DNA of 64,000 bases, from the NCBI GenBank assembly GCA_041395945.1, contig JAWKZN010000001.1, forward strand, positions 1,302,001-1,366,000, given 5' to 3'. The notes under the pieces were generated by a model that was not told the origin of the DNA, did no database searches, and saw only the letters and a program-made list of their open reading frames with translations. Source of the stretch: Pseudomonadales bacterium. GTDB taxonomy: Bacteria; Pseudomonadota; Gammaproteobacteria; Pseudomonadales; Azotimanducaceae. The position numbers were made by a program, and so were the translations under genes. Positions within the stretch are counted from its first letter, which is position 1; the number at the start of each line of letters is the position of its first letter. Shown in pieces: positions 27,330-37,661 of the stretch.

Positions 27330-28607
27330 TCACAGTTCCAGGAGAATCCGCGCGGGATCCTCGATCATTTCCTTGATGGTCACAAGGAAGCGGACGGCTT
27401 CCTGACCGTCGATAAGCCGGTGGTCGTAGGAAAGCGCCAGATACATCATGGGACGCACGACAATCTCACCTTCAACCACCACAGCCCGGTCCTCGATCTT
27501 GTGCATACCCAGAATGGCCGTCTGGGGTGGATTGAGGATCGGAGTCGAGAGCAGCGACCCGAAAACACCGCCATTGGAGATGGTAAATGTGCCTCCCGCC
27601 ATTTCTTCGATCGTGAGCTTGCCTTCACGGGCGCGGCCGCCGAATTCGTTCACCTGGTCTTCTATCTGGGCGAGGCTCAACGCATCCGCATCACGAATCA
27701 CCGGCACTACGAGTCCTCGCGGGGTACTGACCGCAACGCCGATATCGTAGTAGCCGTGATAGATGATGTCGGACTCGTCAATGGATGCGTTGACCGATGG
27801 GAAACGCTTCAGTGCTTCGACGGCTGCACGCACGAAGAAGGACATGAAGCCAAGCCGGGTGCCGTTGTGCCGCGCCTGGAACTCCTCCTGGTAGCGCTTG
27901 CGCATTGTCATCACCGGACGCATGTCGACCTCGTTGAACGTGGTCAGCATCGCCGCATTGTGCTGAGCCTCCACAAGTCGGCGCGCTATGCTGGCACGCA
28001 GCCGGGTCATGGGCACACGCCGCTCGACCCGCTCACCTTGCGCTGTGGTTTCGTATTCAGGCGCAGTGCTCGCTGCCGTGCCTGCAGCAGGTTTCCCGGA
28101 TGCAGGCTGTTCTTTCAGGGCACGGCTGACATCCTCCTTGGTAATCCGTCCGGATTTGCCGGTACCACTCACCGCTTTGATATCGACACCGCCTTCATCC
28201 GCCATCTTGCGTGCGGCCGGACTTGCGCTGATTGAGGCTGCCGGTATCGCCGCTTTCGCTTTAACACCGGACTTTTCAGAAGCGGATTGAGCAGTCCCGG
28301 ATTCATCCGCTGCATCTGCATCCGCAGCTGACGCTTCAGCGTTGTCTTCAACCGGGGCCGGCGCGCTGTCCACGGCACCGGCGGTGAAGCTGGCGATGAC
28401 TTCCTCGCTGGCGACGATCTCCCCTTCATCCTTGAGAATACTGCTGAGTTGTCCGTCTGCGGGTGCGACCACTTCCAGGACCACTTTGTCGGTCTCAATA
28501 TCGACCAGCAGGTCGTCCCGCATGACCGGATCGCCGGGGCGTTTGTGCCACACAGCGACCGTGCCTTCACTGATCGATTCGGGAAAGGTCGGTGCTTTGA
28601 TATCCAT
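27330..28607 (-). CDS. sucB: 2-oxoglutarate dehydrogenase E2 (succinyltransferase)
   Basis: I chose ATG at 28607 (MDIKAPTFPESISEGTVAVW); the open frame to 28733 overlaps sucA. Order: one lipoyl domain with the lysine in DIETDKVVLEV, an Ala/Asp-rich linker, the E3-binding domain (SPAARKMADEGGVDIKAVSG), another linker, and the catalytic domain ending LALSYDHRLIDGQEAVRFL with the active His and Asp. 425 residues. Confidence 0.97.
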   Translation of the reverse strand: MDIKAPTFPESISEGTVAVWHKRPGDPVMRDDLLVDIETDKVVLEVVAPADGQLSSILKDEGEIVASEEVIASFTAGAVDSAPAPVEDNAEASAADADAADESGTAQSASEKSGVKAKAAIPAASISASPAARKMADEGGVDIKAVSGTGKSGRITKEDVSRALKEQPASGKPAAGTAASTAPEYETTAQGERVERRVPMTRLRASIARRLVEAQHNAAMLTTFNEVDMRPVMTMRKRYQEEFQARHNGTRLGFMSFFVRAAVEALKRFPSVNASIDESDIIYHGYYDIGVAVSTPRGLVVPVIRDADALSLAQIEDQVNEFGGRAREGKLTIEEMAGGTFTISNGGVFGSLLSTPILNPPQTAILGMHKIEDRAVVVEGEIVVRPMMYLALSYDHRLIDGQEAVRFLVTIKEMIEDPARILLEL

Positions 28608-28635
28608 AGTCGCGCTTCCTGCAATCCTGTCCTGT

Positions 28636-31482
28636 TTATCCAAAAAGAGCTTCTTCAACCAGGCGCTGCTGACGGATCGTGTGCGCCGCCGCATATCCCC
28701 CCGCGGGTGCCGCTGAAGGTTCGCGACCGGCATAAGCCAGATAGATCGATTCTGAATGCCGCAGTATCACCCGACGCATGTGATGCTGGCTGGAATACCA
28801 GGCACCCTGGTTCATCGGCTCTTCCTGACACCAGACCACTTCCTTGAGATTCCTATAGGGTGCCATTGCAGCCTCCAGTTCCGCCTCGGGAAACGGATAG
28901 ATCTGCTCCAGCCTGGCGATCGCCACGTTATGTGCTCCTGCGTCGCGCCGCCGTTCGAGGAGGTCGTAGTACACCTTACCACTGCACAACACCAGTCGAT
29001 CCACTCCGGCCGGGTCCTGAGGGTCGATTTCACGCATGACGTTGTAGAAACATCCTTCGCTCAATTCTTCCAGCGTGGAGGTCGCCAGCTTGTGTCGGAG
29101 CAGGCTCTTAGGCGTGAGCGCCACCAGCGGAATCCGGGTCGGTCGTATGGCCTGACGGCGGAGCATATGGAAGACCTGGGAAGGTGTCGTGGGCACACAG
29201 ATCTGCATGTTGTGTTGTGCACTCAACTGGAGAAACCGCTCCAGTCGTGCCGATGAGTGTTCGGGACCTGCCCCTTCGTAGCCATGAGGCAGCAGCATGG
29301 TCAGGCCGCACAGGCGCATCCACTTTGTCGCACCGGAAGAAATGAACTGGTCGATAACCACCTGCGCGCCGTTGGCGAAATCACCGAACTGGGCTTCCCA
29401 GATCACCAGGACATTGGGTGCTGTGGTCGCATAACCGTATTCGAAAGCGAGCACGGCTTCTTCGGACAGCAGTGAGTCGTAAATGTCGAAATTCACTTTT
29501 TCGCTCAGATGATTGAGCGGGATGAAGCGCTTACCGTCTTTCTGATTGAAAATGCAGGCATGACGATGGGAGAAGGTGCCCACACCGACGTCCTGTCCCG
29601 TGAGGCGGACACCATAACCGGAATCGATCAGAGAGGCATAGGCCATGACCTCGGCGAATCCCCAGTTGATCGGCATGGCACCCGCGGCCATCCTGTGGCG
29701 ATCCTCGAGTATCTTCTTCACCTGCCGCTGCACGACGAAATTTTCCGGCAGCTGTTCGAGACGCGTCTGCAGCGAACGCAGGGTATCCAGTGGCAGCCTG
29801 GTATCGGCTGGGAAATTCCAGTCATGCCCGAGGTATGGCCCCCAGTTCACGAAGAGCTGGGGATTGGGTTCATGAACCAGGCTGAGTGCGACCCGTCCGC
29901 CCCCTTCGAGGGTCTTGCGGTAAGTCTCTGCCATCTCCAGAGCCTGGGGCTCGGTGACGACACCCTCGGCGACCAGTTTCTGCACGTAAAGCGTGCGGGT
30001 GGTCAGCAGCGAGCGGATCTTCTTATACATGATCGGCTGGGTCTTCATCGGCTCTTCGGCTTCGTTGTGGCCGCGTCTGCGGTAGCTCACCAGATCGATG
30101 ACCACGTCTTTTCCGAATTCCATCCGGTAGTCGACGGCGAGTTGCGTGACAAACAGCACCGCCTCCGGATCGTCGCCATTCACATGGAAGATAGGTGCCT
30201 GCACCATTTTCGCGACTTCTGTGCAGTATTCTGTGGAACGGGCATCGATCTGCCGGTGGGTGGTGAATCCCACCTGGTTGTTGATGATCACATGGATGGT
30301 TCCACCCGTCTTGAAGCCCCGGGTCTGGGACATCTGGAAGGTTTCCATCACCACACCCTGCCCGGCGAATGCGGCGTCCCCGTGCACCAGAATCGGCGCA
30401 ACCAGCTTACCGTCACTGTCGACGCGACGATCCTGGCGGGCGCGCACGGAGCCCTCAACCACGGGATTGACGATTTCCAGATGAGACGGGTTGAAGGCCA
30501 GGGCAAGGTGCATCTCGCCACCCGGCGTCATCACATTGGTGGAAAAACCCTGGTGATACTTCACATCCCCAGCTTCCTCGACTGGCCCTTCCGGCAGTTT
30601 GCCGTCGAATTCATTGAACAGGTCCCAGGGGTTTTTCCCCAGGACATTGACCAGTACGTTGAGGCGACCGCGGTGCGCCATGCCGATGACAGTCTCGATC
30701 ACACCGTGGGAACCGAGACGCTGCAGCATTTCGTGCATCATGGGGATGAAACTCTCTCCGCCTTCCAGCCCGAACCGTTTGGTGCCCGGATACCTGCCGT
30801 GCAGGTATTTCTCCAGGCCCTCCGCCGCGGTAAGACGTTCGAGAATCGACAGTTTCTGAGCGTTGCTGTACTGAGGATGAGCGCGCACGCTTTCGATCCG
30901 CTGCTGCACCCAGAGCTGCTCCGAGGCATCCACGATGTGCATGTATTCGAAGCCGATGGAGCTGGAATAGGTCTGTTCCAGCGCGCCGACAAGTTCCCGG
31001 AGTTTTACGGCACCCTGTCCGTAGTGGAAGGTGCCGGTATGGAAGGTCTCTTCCAGATCCGCGGGGCTCAGGTGATGGTAGGCAAGATCGAGAATGGGAG
31101 TCGGCGGTCGCTCCATGAGGCCCAGAGGGTCGATGGCGGCTTTTTTATGACCGCGATGCCGGTAGGCGGCGACCAGATCCTGCACGCGCATCTGTTTGCG
31201 TTCGTGCGCATTCTGTACATGTGTGCTCTCCCGCTCCGGACGGGCCTTGAGCCGATTGCGCCCCAGCCGCTCGAAGTGCTGCACCACCGTGCTGTGGGGG
31301 ATGTCGGCCTGGATGGCACCTTCCACCCGCGGCAGCTGCTCGAAGTAGCTGCGCCACTGTTCACCCACGGAATTGGGGTCTTCGAGAAAAGATTCGTAGA
31401 GACCTTCCACGTATGCGAGATTGTTACCATCGAGATGGGAACTGCGCTGCATGCGTTCGAGAAACGATTCAGCCATGCTCAT
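28636..31482 (-). CDS. sucA: 2-oxoglutarate dehydrogenase E1
   Basis: This thiamine-diphosphate enzyme decarboxylates 2-oxoglutarate. The 948-residue protein has the N-terminal E2-binding region (NLAYVEGLYESFLEDP), IGMAHRGRLNVLVNVLGK, HGDAAFAGQGVVMET and LVSYRRRGHNEAEEPM for cofactor binding, and C-terminal LPHGYEGAGPEHSSARLERF. The start is near MSMAESF; a second ATG two codons on is also possible. It follows sdhB by 127 bases. Confidence 0.98.
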   Translation of the reverse strand: MSMAESFLERMQRSSHLDGNNLAYVEGLYESFLEDPNSVGEQWRSYFEQLPRVEGAIQADIPHSTVVQHFERLGRNRLKARPERESTHVQNAHERKQMRVQDLVAAYRHRGHKKAAIDPLGLMERPPTPILDLAYHHLSPADLEETFHTGTFHYGQGAVKLRELVGALEQTYSSSIGFEYMHIVDASEQLWVQQRIESVRAHPQYSNAQKLSILERLTAAEGLEKYLHGRYPGTKRFGLEGGESFIPMMHEMLQRLGSHGVIETVIGMAHRGRLNVLVNVLGKNPWDLFNEFDGKLPEGPVEEAGDVKYHQGFSTNVMTPGGEMHLALAFNPSHLEIVNPVVEGSVRARQDRRVDSDGKLVAPILVHGDAAFAGQGVVMETFQMSQTRGFKTGGTIHVIINNQVGFTTHRQIDARSTEYCTEVAKMVQAPIFHVNGDDPEAVLFVTQLAVDYRMEFGKDVVIDLVSYRRRGHNEAEEPMKTQPIMYKKIRSLLTTRTLYVQKLVAEGVVTEPQALEMAETYRKTLEGGGRVALSLVHEPNPQLFVNWGPYLGHDWNFPADTRLPLDTLRSLQTRLEQLPENFVVQRQVKKILEDRHRMAAGAMPINWGFAEVMAYASLIDSGYGVRLTGQDVGVGTFSHRHACIFNQKDGKRFIPLNHLSEKVNFDIYDSLLSEEAVLAFEYGYATTAPNVLVIWEAQFGDFANGAQVVIDQFISSGATKWMRLCGLTMLLPHGYEGAGPEHSSARLERFLQLSAQHNMQICVPTTPSQVFHMLRRQAIRPTRIPLVALTPKSLLRHKLATSTLEELSEGCFYNVMREIDPQDPAGVDRLVLCSGKVYYDLLERRRDAGAHNVAIARLEQIYPFPEAELEAAMAPYRNLKEVVWCQEEPMNQGAWYSSQHHMRRVILRHSESIYLAYAGREPSAAPAGGYAAAHTIRQQRLVEEALFG

Positions 31483-31609
31483 TCACTCCGAAAATCTTAC
31501 GGTGACGTGCGTACGGGCAGCCGCCGAGGCGTTGATTCCCGTTCAGCCGCTTCCTCATCGAGCGACCCGTACGGGCGGGTGCGCCTGTGCTGTTCACTCG
31601 CTGGATAGT

Positions 31610-32314
31610 TCAGGTCCCCTGTTGCAGGAGCATAGTCCGGATCTTCCCGATTGCCCGGGTGGGATTGAGGCCTTTGGGGCAGACGCTGACGCAGTTCATG
31701 ATGCCCCGGCATCTGAACACTGAGAAGGGGTCGTCCAGGTCGGCCAGGCGTTCGGCGGTGGCAGTGTCCCGGCTGTCTGCCAGGAACCTGTAGGCCTGCA
31801 GCAATCCTGCAGGACCGATGAACTTGTCCGGATTCCACCAGAAAGACGGGCAGGCTGTGGAGCAGCAGGCGCACAGAATGCATTCGTAGAGTCCGTCGAG
31901 TTCGGCCCGCTGTTCGGGAGTCTGCCGGCGCTCCTGGGCGGGAGCCGGTGTCCTGTTGATCAGGAACGGGCTGATCTTTTCGTACTGCTGATAAAACTGG
32001 GTCATGTCCACGACCAGATCGCGGATCACGGGGAGGCCCGGCAGTGGCCGCAGTACCAGCTTGCCGTTCTTGGCGGCTTCGGACACGGGCGTGATACAGG
32101 CCAGTCCGTTGCGACCGTTCATGTTGATGCCGTCGGAACCACACACACCTTCCCGGCAGGAGCGCCGGTAAGAAAGTGAAGGATCCTTTTCTTTCAGCAG
32201 TTCCAGAACATCGAGCACCATGAGGTCTTTCCCCGCAGGCAGTTCAATGCTCATCTCCCGCATCGCGGGAACCTCGTCAACGTCGGGGTCGTATCGGTAG
32301 ACGCTCACCTGCAT
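31610..32314 (-). CDS. sdhB: succinate dehydrogenase iron-sulfur subunit
   Basis: The 234-residue SdhB has the 2Fe-2S cysteines in CREGVCGSDGINMNG and GLAC, and the 4Fe-4S and 3Fe-4S ligands in CILCACCSTACP and CVSVCPKGLNP. It links SdhA to the membrane quinone site. AGAAGGA about 10 bases before the ATG is a good ribosome site. Confidence 0.98.
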   Translation of the reverse strand: MQVSVYRYDPDVDEVPAMREMSIELPAGKDLMVLDVLELLKEKDPSLSYRRSCREGVCGSDGINMNGRNGLACITPVSEAAKNGKLVLRPLPGLPVIRDLVVDMTQFYQQYEKISPFLINRTPAPAQERRQTPEQRAELDGLYECILCACCSTACPSFWWNPDKFIGPAGLLQAYRFLADSRDTATAERLADLDDPFSVFRCRGIMNCVSVCPKGLNPTRAIGKIRTMLLQQGT

Positions 32315-32379
32315 GTCGATTCAATCCTTCTAAGCTGCTGGCTTTCTAAATTTGCTGGCTTCAGTCCTGGAACTGACTG

Positions 32380-34152
<1,773 letters not shown>

Positions 34153-34156
34153 CGCT

Positions 34157-34525
34157 CTAAAGACTCCAAAACATCTGTAAGGCCCATACCACATAGATGA
34201 ACAGCAGCAGTACACAGCCACTGAGGTATGCCATTCGGAAAGCCGTCGAGTGACGGCCGAAATAGTGTTCGCGGATATAGTCCGTGCCGACCGTCCACAT
34301 GCCGATCCAGGCATGGGCTGCGGTGGCGAGCACGGTCAGGGTACTGAACAGCAGCATGGGCGTGGAAGCAAAATAAGCCTTCAGTTGCAGGTGCGTCAGC
34401 TCCGGGTTTGCGAGAAAAAATCCCAGGACACAGAGCGTGTAGACGGCGAGTATGACCGCGCTCACCCGCTGCAGCAGGAAATCGGAGAGACCATTGCGGG
34501 TCAGGCTTGTGACATTGGCTACCAT
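34157..34525 (-). CDS. sdhD: succinate dehydrogenase membrane anchor
   Basis: The 122-residue SdhD has three membrane helices (VSAVILAVYTLCVLGFFLA; MLLFSTLTVLATAAHAWIG; LSGCVLLLFIYVVWALQMF) and the haem/quinone-region His in ATAAHAWIGMW. Start ATG at 34525 overlaps sdhC by 7 bases; the longer open frame is not SdhD-like. Confidence 0.95.
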   Translation of the reverse strand: MVANVTSLTRNGLSDFLLQRVSAVILAVYTLCVLGFFLANPELTHLQLKAYFASTPMLLFSTLTVLATAAHAWIGMWTVGTDYIREHYFGRHSTAFRMAYLSGCVLLLFIYVVWALQMFWSL

Positions 34526-34896
34526 ATCCACACTCCCAGCAGAGCGGCCAGTACCGCAGTGATGGCGAAAACGGTCCAGACTCCGGCTTGTGCAGCTTCC
34601 ATGGTGTCCCCGATGTGGAAGTCGAGCAGCAAATGCTTCACGCCGGCGATCAGATGGTAGAGCAGCACCACCAGTACCCCCCAGAGCACCAGCTTGGGCA
34701 GCGGCAGGGCCAGTGTCGCGGCTGCGGCTGCAAACCCCGCTTCCGACTGCAACGCCAGGTCCAGCAGCCACAACAGATAGGCGACGCCGACAAAGAGCAT
34801 GACGCCGGTGATCCGATGGGTGATCGAAGCCATTGCAGGAAGCGGCCAGCGAAATTGAGTCAGAGACAGATAAACGGGGCGTTGTTTGTTCGTCAT
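34519..34896 (-). CDS. sdhC: succinate dehydrogenase cytochrome b556 subunit
   Basis: The 125-residue SdhC begins RPVYLSLTQFRWPLPAMASI with the family motif SITHRITGV, and has the haem-ligand His in LLYHLIAGVKHLLLD. Three membrane helices. It opens the sdhCDAB-sucAB-lpd-sucCD run and is preceded by AAGGGAT before the ATG. Confidence 0.96.
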   Translation of the reverse strand: MTNKQRPVYLSLTQFRWPLPAMASITHRITGVMLFVGVAYLLWLLDLALQSEAGFAAAAATLALPLPKLVLWGVLVVLLYHLIAGVKHLLLDFHIGDTMEAAQAGVWTVFAITAVLAALLGVWIW

Positions 34897-35352
34897 TTAA
34901 TCCCTTATAGATCCCTTCTGTTACCTTCCGGCATTCCTTCTACCTTTCGGCAATCCTTCCGGTAATCCTTCCAGCAGTCGCTTGCGAAAGCTGATCGATA
35001 TCCGCGGCCGCCGGTGACAGCGGTCCGCTTTCGGACACAGGGCGCCTTCCGCTCCGAGCGCAGACATCGCACCTGGCCGAATCGGGTCTGGTGGGAACGG
35101 CTTGCAACAATCGGGCTGGCGAGCGCGGCCAAATTTTAGTCGGCCAGGGTCCGCATTGTACAGGTCAAACCTGCTCGGGTCGCCCGCCGGCCATCTTTGT
35201 GCACCGCCTGTGTCGGAGTTAATTGACATCCGCCATCGCCATTTATACGCTCCCCGCTCGCCCCATCTAAGAACAGCCGGGGACCCCCACACTGGCCTGA
35301 TGCCTGTACTCAGAAAGGCCCTGGCAAATAATTCATCTCCGCGGGAGGACGC
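34897..35352. promoter_or_regulatory. divergent sdhC / gltA control region
   Basis: This 456-base gap lies between the start codons of sdhC (minus) and gltA (plus) and must hold both promoters. Near sdhC (34924-34975) is an imperfect 11-12-base repeat. Towards gltA the sequence is less GC-rich (35325-35345) and GGGAGGA precedes the ATG. I could not fix either promoter by eye; no open frame here is convincing. Confidence 0.6.
34924..34975. repeat. imperfect CCTTCCGG-rich repeat in the sdhC leader
   Basis: Units near CCTTCCGGCATT, CTTTCGGCAAT, CCTTCCGGTAAT and CCTTCCAGCAG follow one another. In the sdhC direction this reads as repeated AAGGATT/GGAAGG, that is, several Shine-Dalgarno-like tracts within 80 bases upstream of the sdhC start. 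Confidence 0.7.
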
Positions 35353-36645
35353 ATGGCAGACTCTTCGGGCAAAACCGCCCAACTGCATGTCGATGGCAAA
35401 ATCATCGACTTACCCATCTACAAGGGTTCTGAAGGCCCGGATGTGATCGATGTGGGTAAGCTCACCGGAGAAGGTTACTTCACCTACGACCCCGGTTTCG
35501 TTTCCACAGCCGCCTGCGATTCCGATATCACCTATATAGATGGTGATGCCGGCATTCTCCTGCATCGGGGCTATCCGATCGAGCAGCTGGCGGAAAAATC
35601 AGATTATCTGGAACTGTGCTACCTGCTGCTCAACGGTGAACTGCCGAATGGCAAAGAGAAAGCGCGCTTCGTGGATACCATCAAACACCACACCATGGTC
35701 CACGAACAGCTGGTGCATCTGTTTCGCGGGTTCCGCCGCGACGCCCACCCGATGGCCATCATGTGCGGGGTGGTAGGTGCCCTCTCCGCCTTCTATCACG
35801 ACTCCATTGACATCGATAATGCCGATCATCGACGCGTAACCGCCCATCGACTGATCGCGAAGATGCCCACCCTCGCGGCGATGAGCTACAAATACGCGCT
35901 GGGTCAGCCCTTCATGTATCCGCGCAATGACCTGGACTACTCTGCGAATTTCCTGCAGATGATGTTCGGTACGCCCTGTGAGGCCTACGAAGTCAATCCA
36001 GTAATCGCGAAGGCGATGGATCGTATCTTCCTGCTGCATGCGGATCACGAACAGAATGCCTCCACCTCTACCGTCCGGCTGGCCGGATCCACCGGCGCCA
36101 ATCCCTTCGCCTGCATCGCCGCCGGTATCGCCGCCCTCTGGGGCCCCGCTCACGGCGGAGCGAACGAAGCGGTGCTGAAGATGCTGGCCGAGATCGGCGA
36201 TGAGAAGCACATCGACAAGTATGTGAAGAAGGCCAAGGACAAGAATGACCCCTTCCGGATCATGGGTTTTGGCCATCGTGTCTATAAAAACTATGATCCC
36301 CGGGCCAAGGTCATGCAGCAGACCTGTAAGGAGGTGTTTGACGAACTGGGTGTGGACAACGATCCCATTCTCAAGCTGGCCCAGCGTCTGGAGAAGATCG
36401 CCCTCGAAGACGACTACTTCGTGGAGAAAAAGCTCTACCCCAACGTGGATTTCTATTCCGGAATCATTCTCAAAGCGATCGGTATTCCGACCGAGATGTT
36501 TACGGTGATCTTTGCCACCGGTCGGACACCGGGCTGGATCGCCCAGTGGAACGAGATGATCAGCAATCCCTACAAGATCGGGCGCCCCCGCCAGCTCTAC
36601 AAGGGTTCCAAGCGCCGCGACTACGTGCCGATCGCCAAGCGCTAA
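35353..36645 (+). CDS. gltA: citrate synthase (type II)
   Basis: GltA condenses oxaloacetate with acetyl-CoA. The 430-residue protein has the catalytic His in LHADHEQNASTSTVRLAGS, GFGHRVYKNYDPRAKVM with the second His, and the Asp in VDFYSGIIL. The length and N-terminal beta domain match hexameric NADH-sensitive gammaproteobacterial enzymes. GGGAGGACGC before the ATG is a good ribosome site. Confidence 0.98.
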   Translation: MADSSGKTAQLHVDGKIIDLPIYKGSEGPDVIDVGKLTGEGYFTYDPGFVSTAACDSDITYIDGDAGILLHRGYPIEQLAEKSDYLELCYLLLNGELPNGKEKARFVDTIKHHTMVHEQLVHLFRGFRRDAHPMAIMCGVVGALSAFYHDSIDIDNADHRRVTAHRLIAKMPTLAAMSYKYALGQPFMYPRNDLDYSANFLQMMFGTPCEAYEVNPVIAKAMDRIFLLHADHEQNASTSTVRLAGSTGANPFACIAAGIAALWGPAHGGANEAVLKMLAEIGDEKHIDKYVKKAKDKNDPFRIMGFGHRVYKNYDPRAKVMQQTCKEVFDELGVDNDPILKLAQRLEKIALEDDYFVEKKLYPNVDFYSGIILKAIGIPTEMFTVIFATGRTPGWIAQWNEMISNPYKIGRPRQLYKGSKRRDYVPIAKR

Positions 36646-36655
36646 GCCTCGAGAA

Positions 36656-36682
36656 CCGGCGCCCACCCGGGGTGGGTGCCGG
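36656..36682. terminator. strong GC hairpin after gltA
   Basis: CCGGCGCCCACCC and GGGTGGGTGCCGG pair over about 12 bases with one wobble, 10 bases after the gltA stop. No T tract follows on the plus strand, so it is a terminator-like or 3'-end-protecting structure rather than a classic intrinsic terminator. It also lies just past the rpoS tail repeats in the other direction. Confidence 0.5.
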
Positions 36683-36728
36683 AGCCCTCAGCGGATTAAG
36701 AGCCTTCAGCGGATTAAGAGCCCTCAGC
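36682..36728. repeat. 18-bp tandem repeat covering the rpoS stop codon
   Basis: GAGCCYTCAGCGGATTAA occurs at 36682-36699 and 36700-36717 and then partly at 36718-36728, where it enters rpoS. On the minus strand the rpoS TGA (36724-36726) recurs in frame at 36706-36708 and 36688-36690. The arrangement copies what is seen at truA. Confidence 0.95.
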
Positions 36729-37653
36729 CAAGTATCGTCTCCTTGCGGAAGCCCTCTTCGAGCAGGACGGCTTTGAGCGACTTCAGTCCTTCCACCTGAA
36801 TCTGCCGTACCCGTTCCCGGGTGAGACCGATGGCTTTGCCGACTTCTTCAAGGGTGGCGATGTCGTGTCCACGCAGACCGAACCGCCTGCACACCACATC
36901 GAGAGACTTTTCGGGCAGGGTTTCGAGCCAGCGATCGATGTGTTCCGCGAGCTGCTCGTTCTGCAGCAACTGCCAGGGATCTTCAAACTTGGTGTCTTCA
37001 AAGGTATCCCAGGCGGCCTTTTCCGGCTCCAGTACCGAGATCTCCGTGCAGCTGATGTCATCAGACAGCTGCATGAGATGACGCACACCCTCTGCCGGCT
37101 TGCCGACCAGCTCGGCAATGTCCTCAGGTGTCGGTTCATGGTCCAGTTTCTGACCCAGTTCCCGTTGTGCGCGCAGGTATGAGTTGAGTTCTTTCGCGAT
37201 ATGGATCGGCAGGCGGATGGTCTTGACCTGATTCATCAGGGCCCGCTCCACAGCCTGACGGATCCACCAGGTCGCGTAGGTGGAGAATCGGAATCCTTTC
37301 TCCGGATCGAACTTCTCCACCGCTCTGATCAGGCCGAGATTGCCCTCCTCGATGAGATCGAGCAGCGGCAGCCCGCGGTTGAGATAGCGCCGGGAGATTT
37401 TCACTACCAGCCGCAGATTGCTCTCGATCATGCGGGCCCTGGCTTTCGCATCGCCCTTCTGTACCTTACGGGCCAGTTCCTTCTCCTCATCTGCTGTGAG
37501 CAGCTGGGCGCGGCCAATTTCCGCGAGGTACATGTCGGTGACATCGCCCATTTCGCTCAGGCGTTTTTTTTTCGCCCGGGCAGGCCTGGCCCGCTCCGCC
37601 ACCTCGGTGTCCGAATCTGTCCAGTCATCTGTGGTGTCCAGTTGTTCCAGCAT
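36724..37653 (-). CDS. rpoS: RNA polymerase sigma factor RpoS
   Basis: The protein is a sigma-70 family group 2 factor of 309 residues: region 1.2 (DVTDMYLAEIGRAQLLTADE), region 2 (LRLVVKISRRYLNRGLPLLD, FSTYATWWIRQAVERAL), region 3, and region 4 (TLEEVGKAIGLTRERVRQIQ). Absence of the long region 1.1 and the ARPARAKKKRL-type N-terminus support RpoS over RpoD. I chose ATG 37653, preceded by AGGGGA that overlaps the stop region of the upstream receiver gene, eight bases away; the frame is open to 37728. nlpD, often upstream of rpoS, is not here. Confidence 0.92.
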   Translation of the reverse strand: MLEQLDTTDDWTDSDTEVAERARPARAKKKRLSEMGDVTDMYLAEIGRAQLLTADEEKELARKVQKGDAKARARMIESNLRLVVKISRRYLNRGLPLLDLIEEGNLGLIRAVEKFDPEKGFRFSTYATWWIRQAVERALMNQVKTIRLPIHIAKELNSYLRAQRELGQKLDHEPTPEDIAELVGKPAEGVRHLMQLSDDISCTEISVLEPEKAAWDTFEDTKFEDPWQLLQNEQLAEHIDRWLETLPEKSLDVVCRRFGLRGHDIATLEEVGKAIGLTRERVRQIQVEGLKSLKAVLLEEGFRKETILG

Positions 37654-37661
37654 GACTACGC

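Noticed and set aside
29509..31608. 699-codon plus-strand frame opposite sucA
   Set aside because: It is antisense to a certain sucA gene and has no protein-like features; such frames arise in GC-rich coding DNA.
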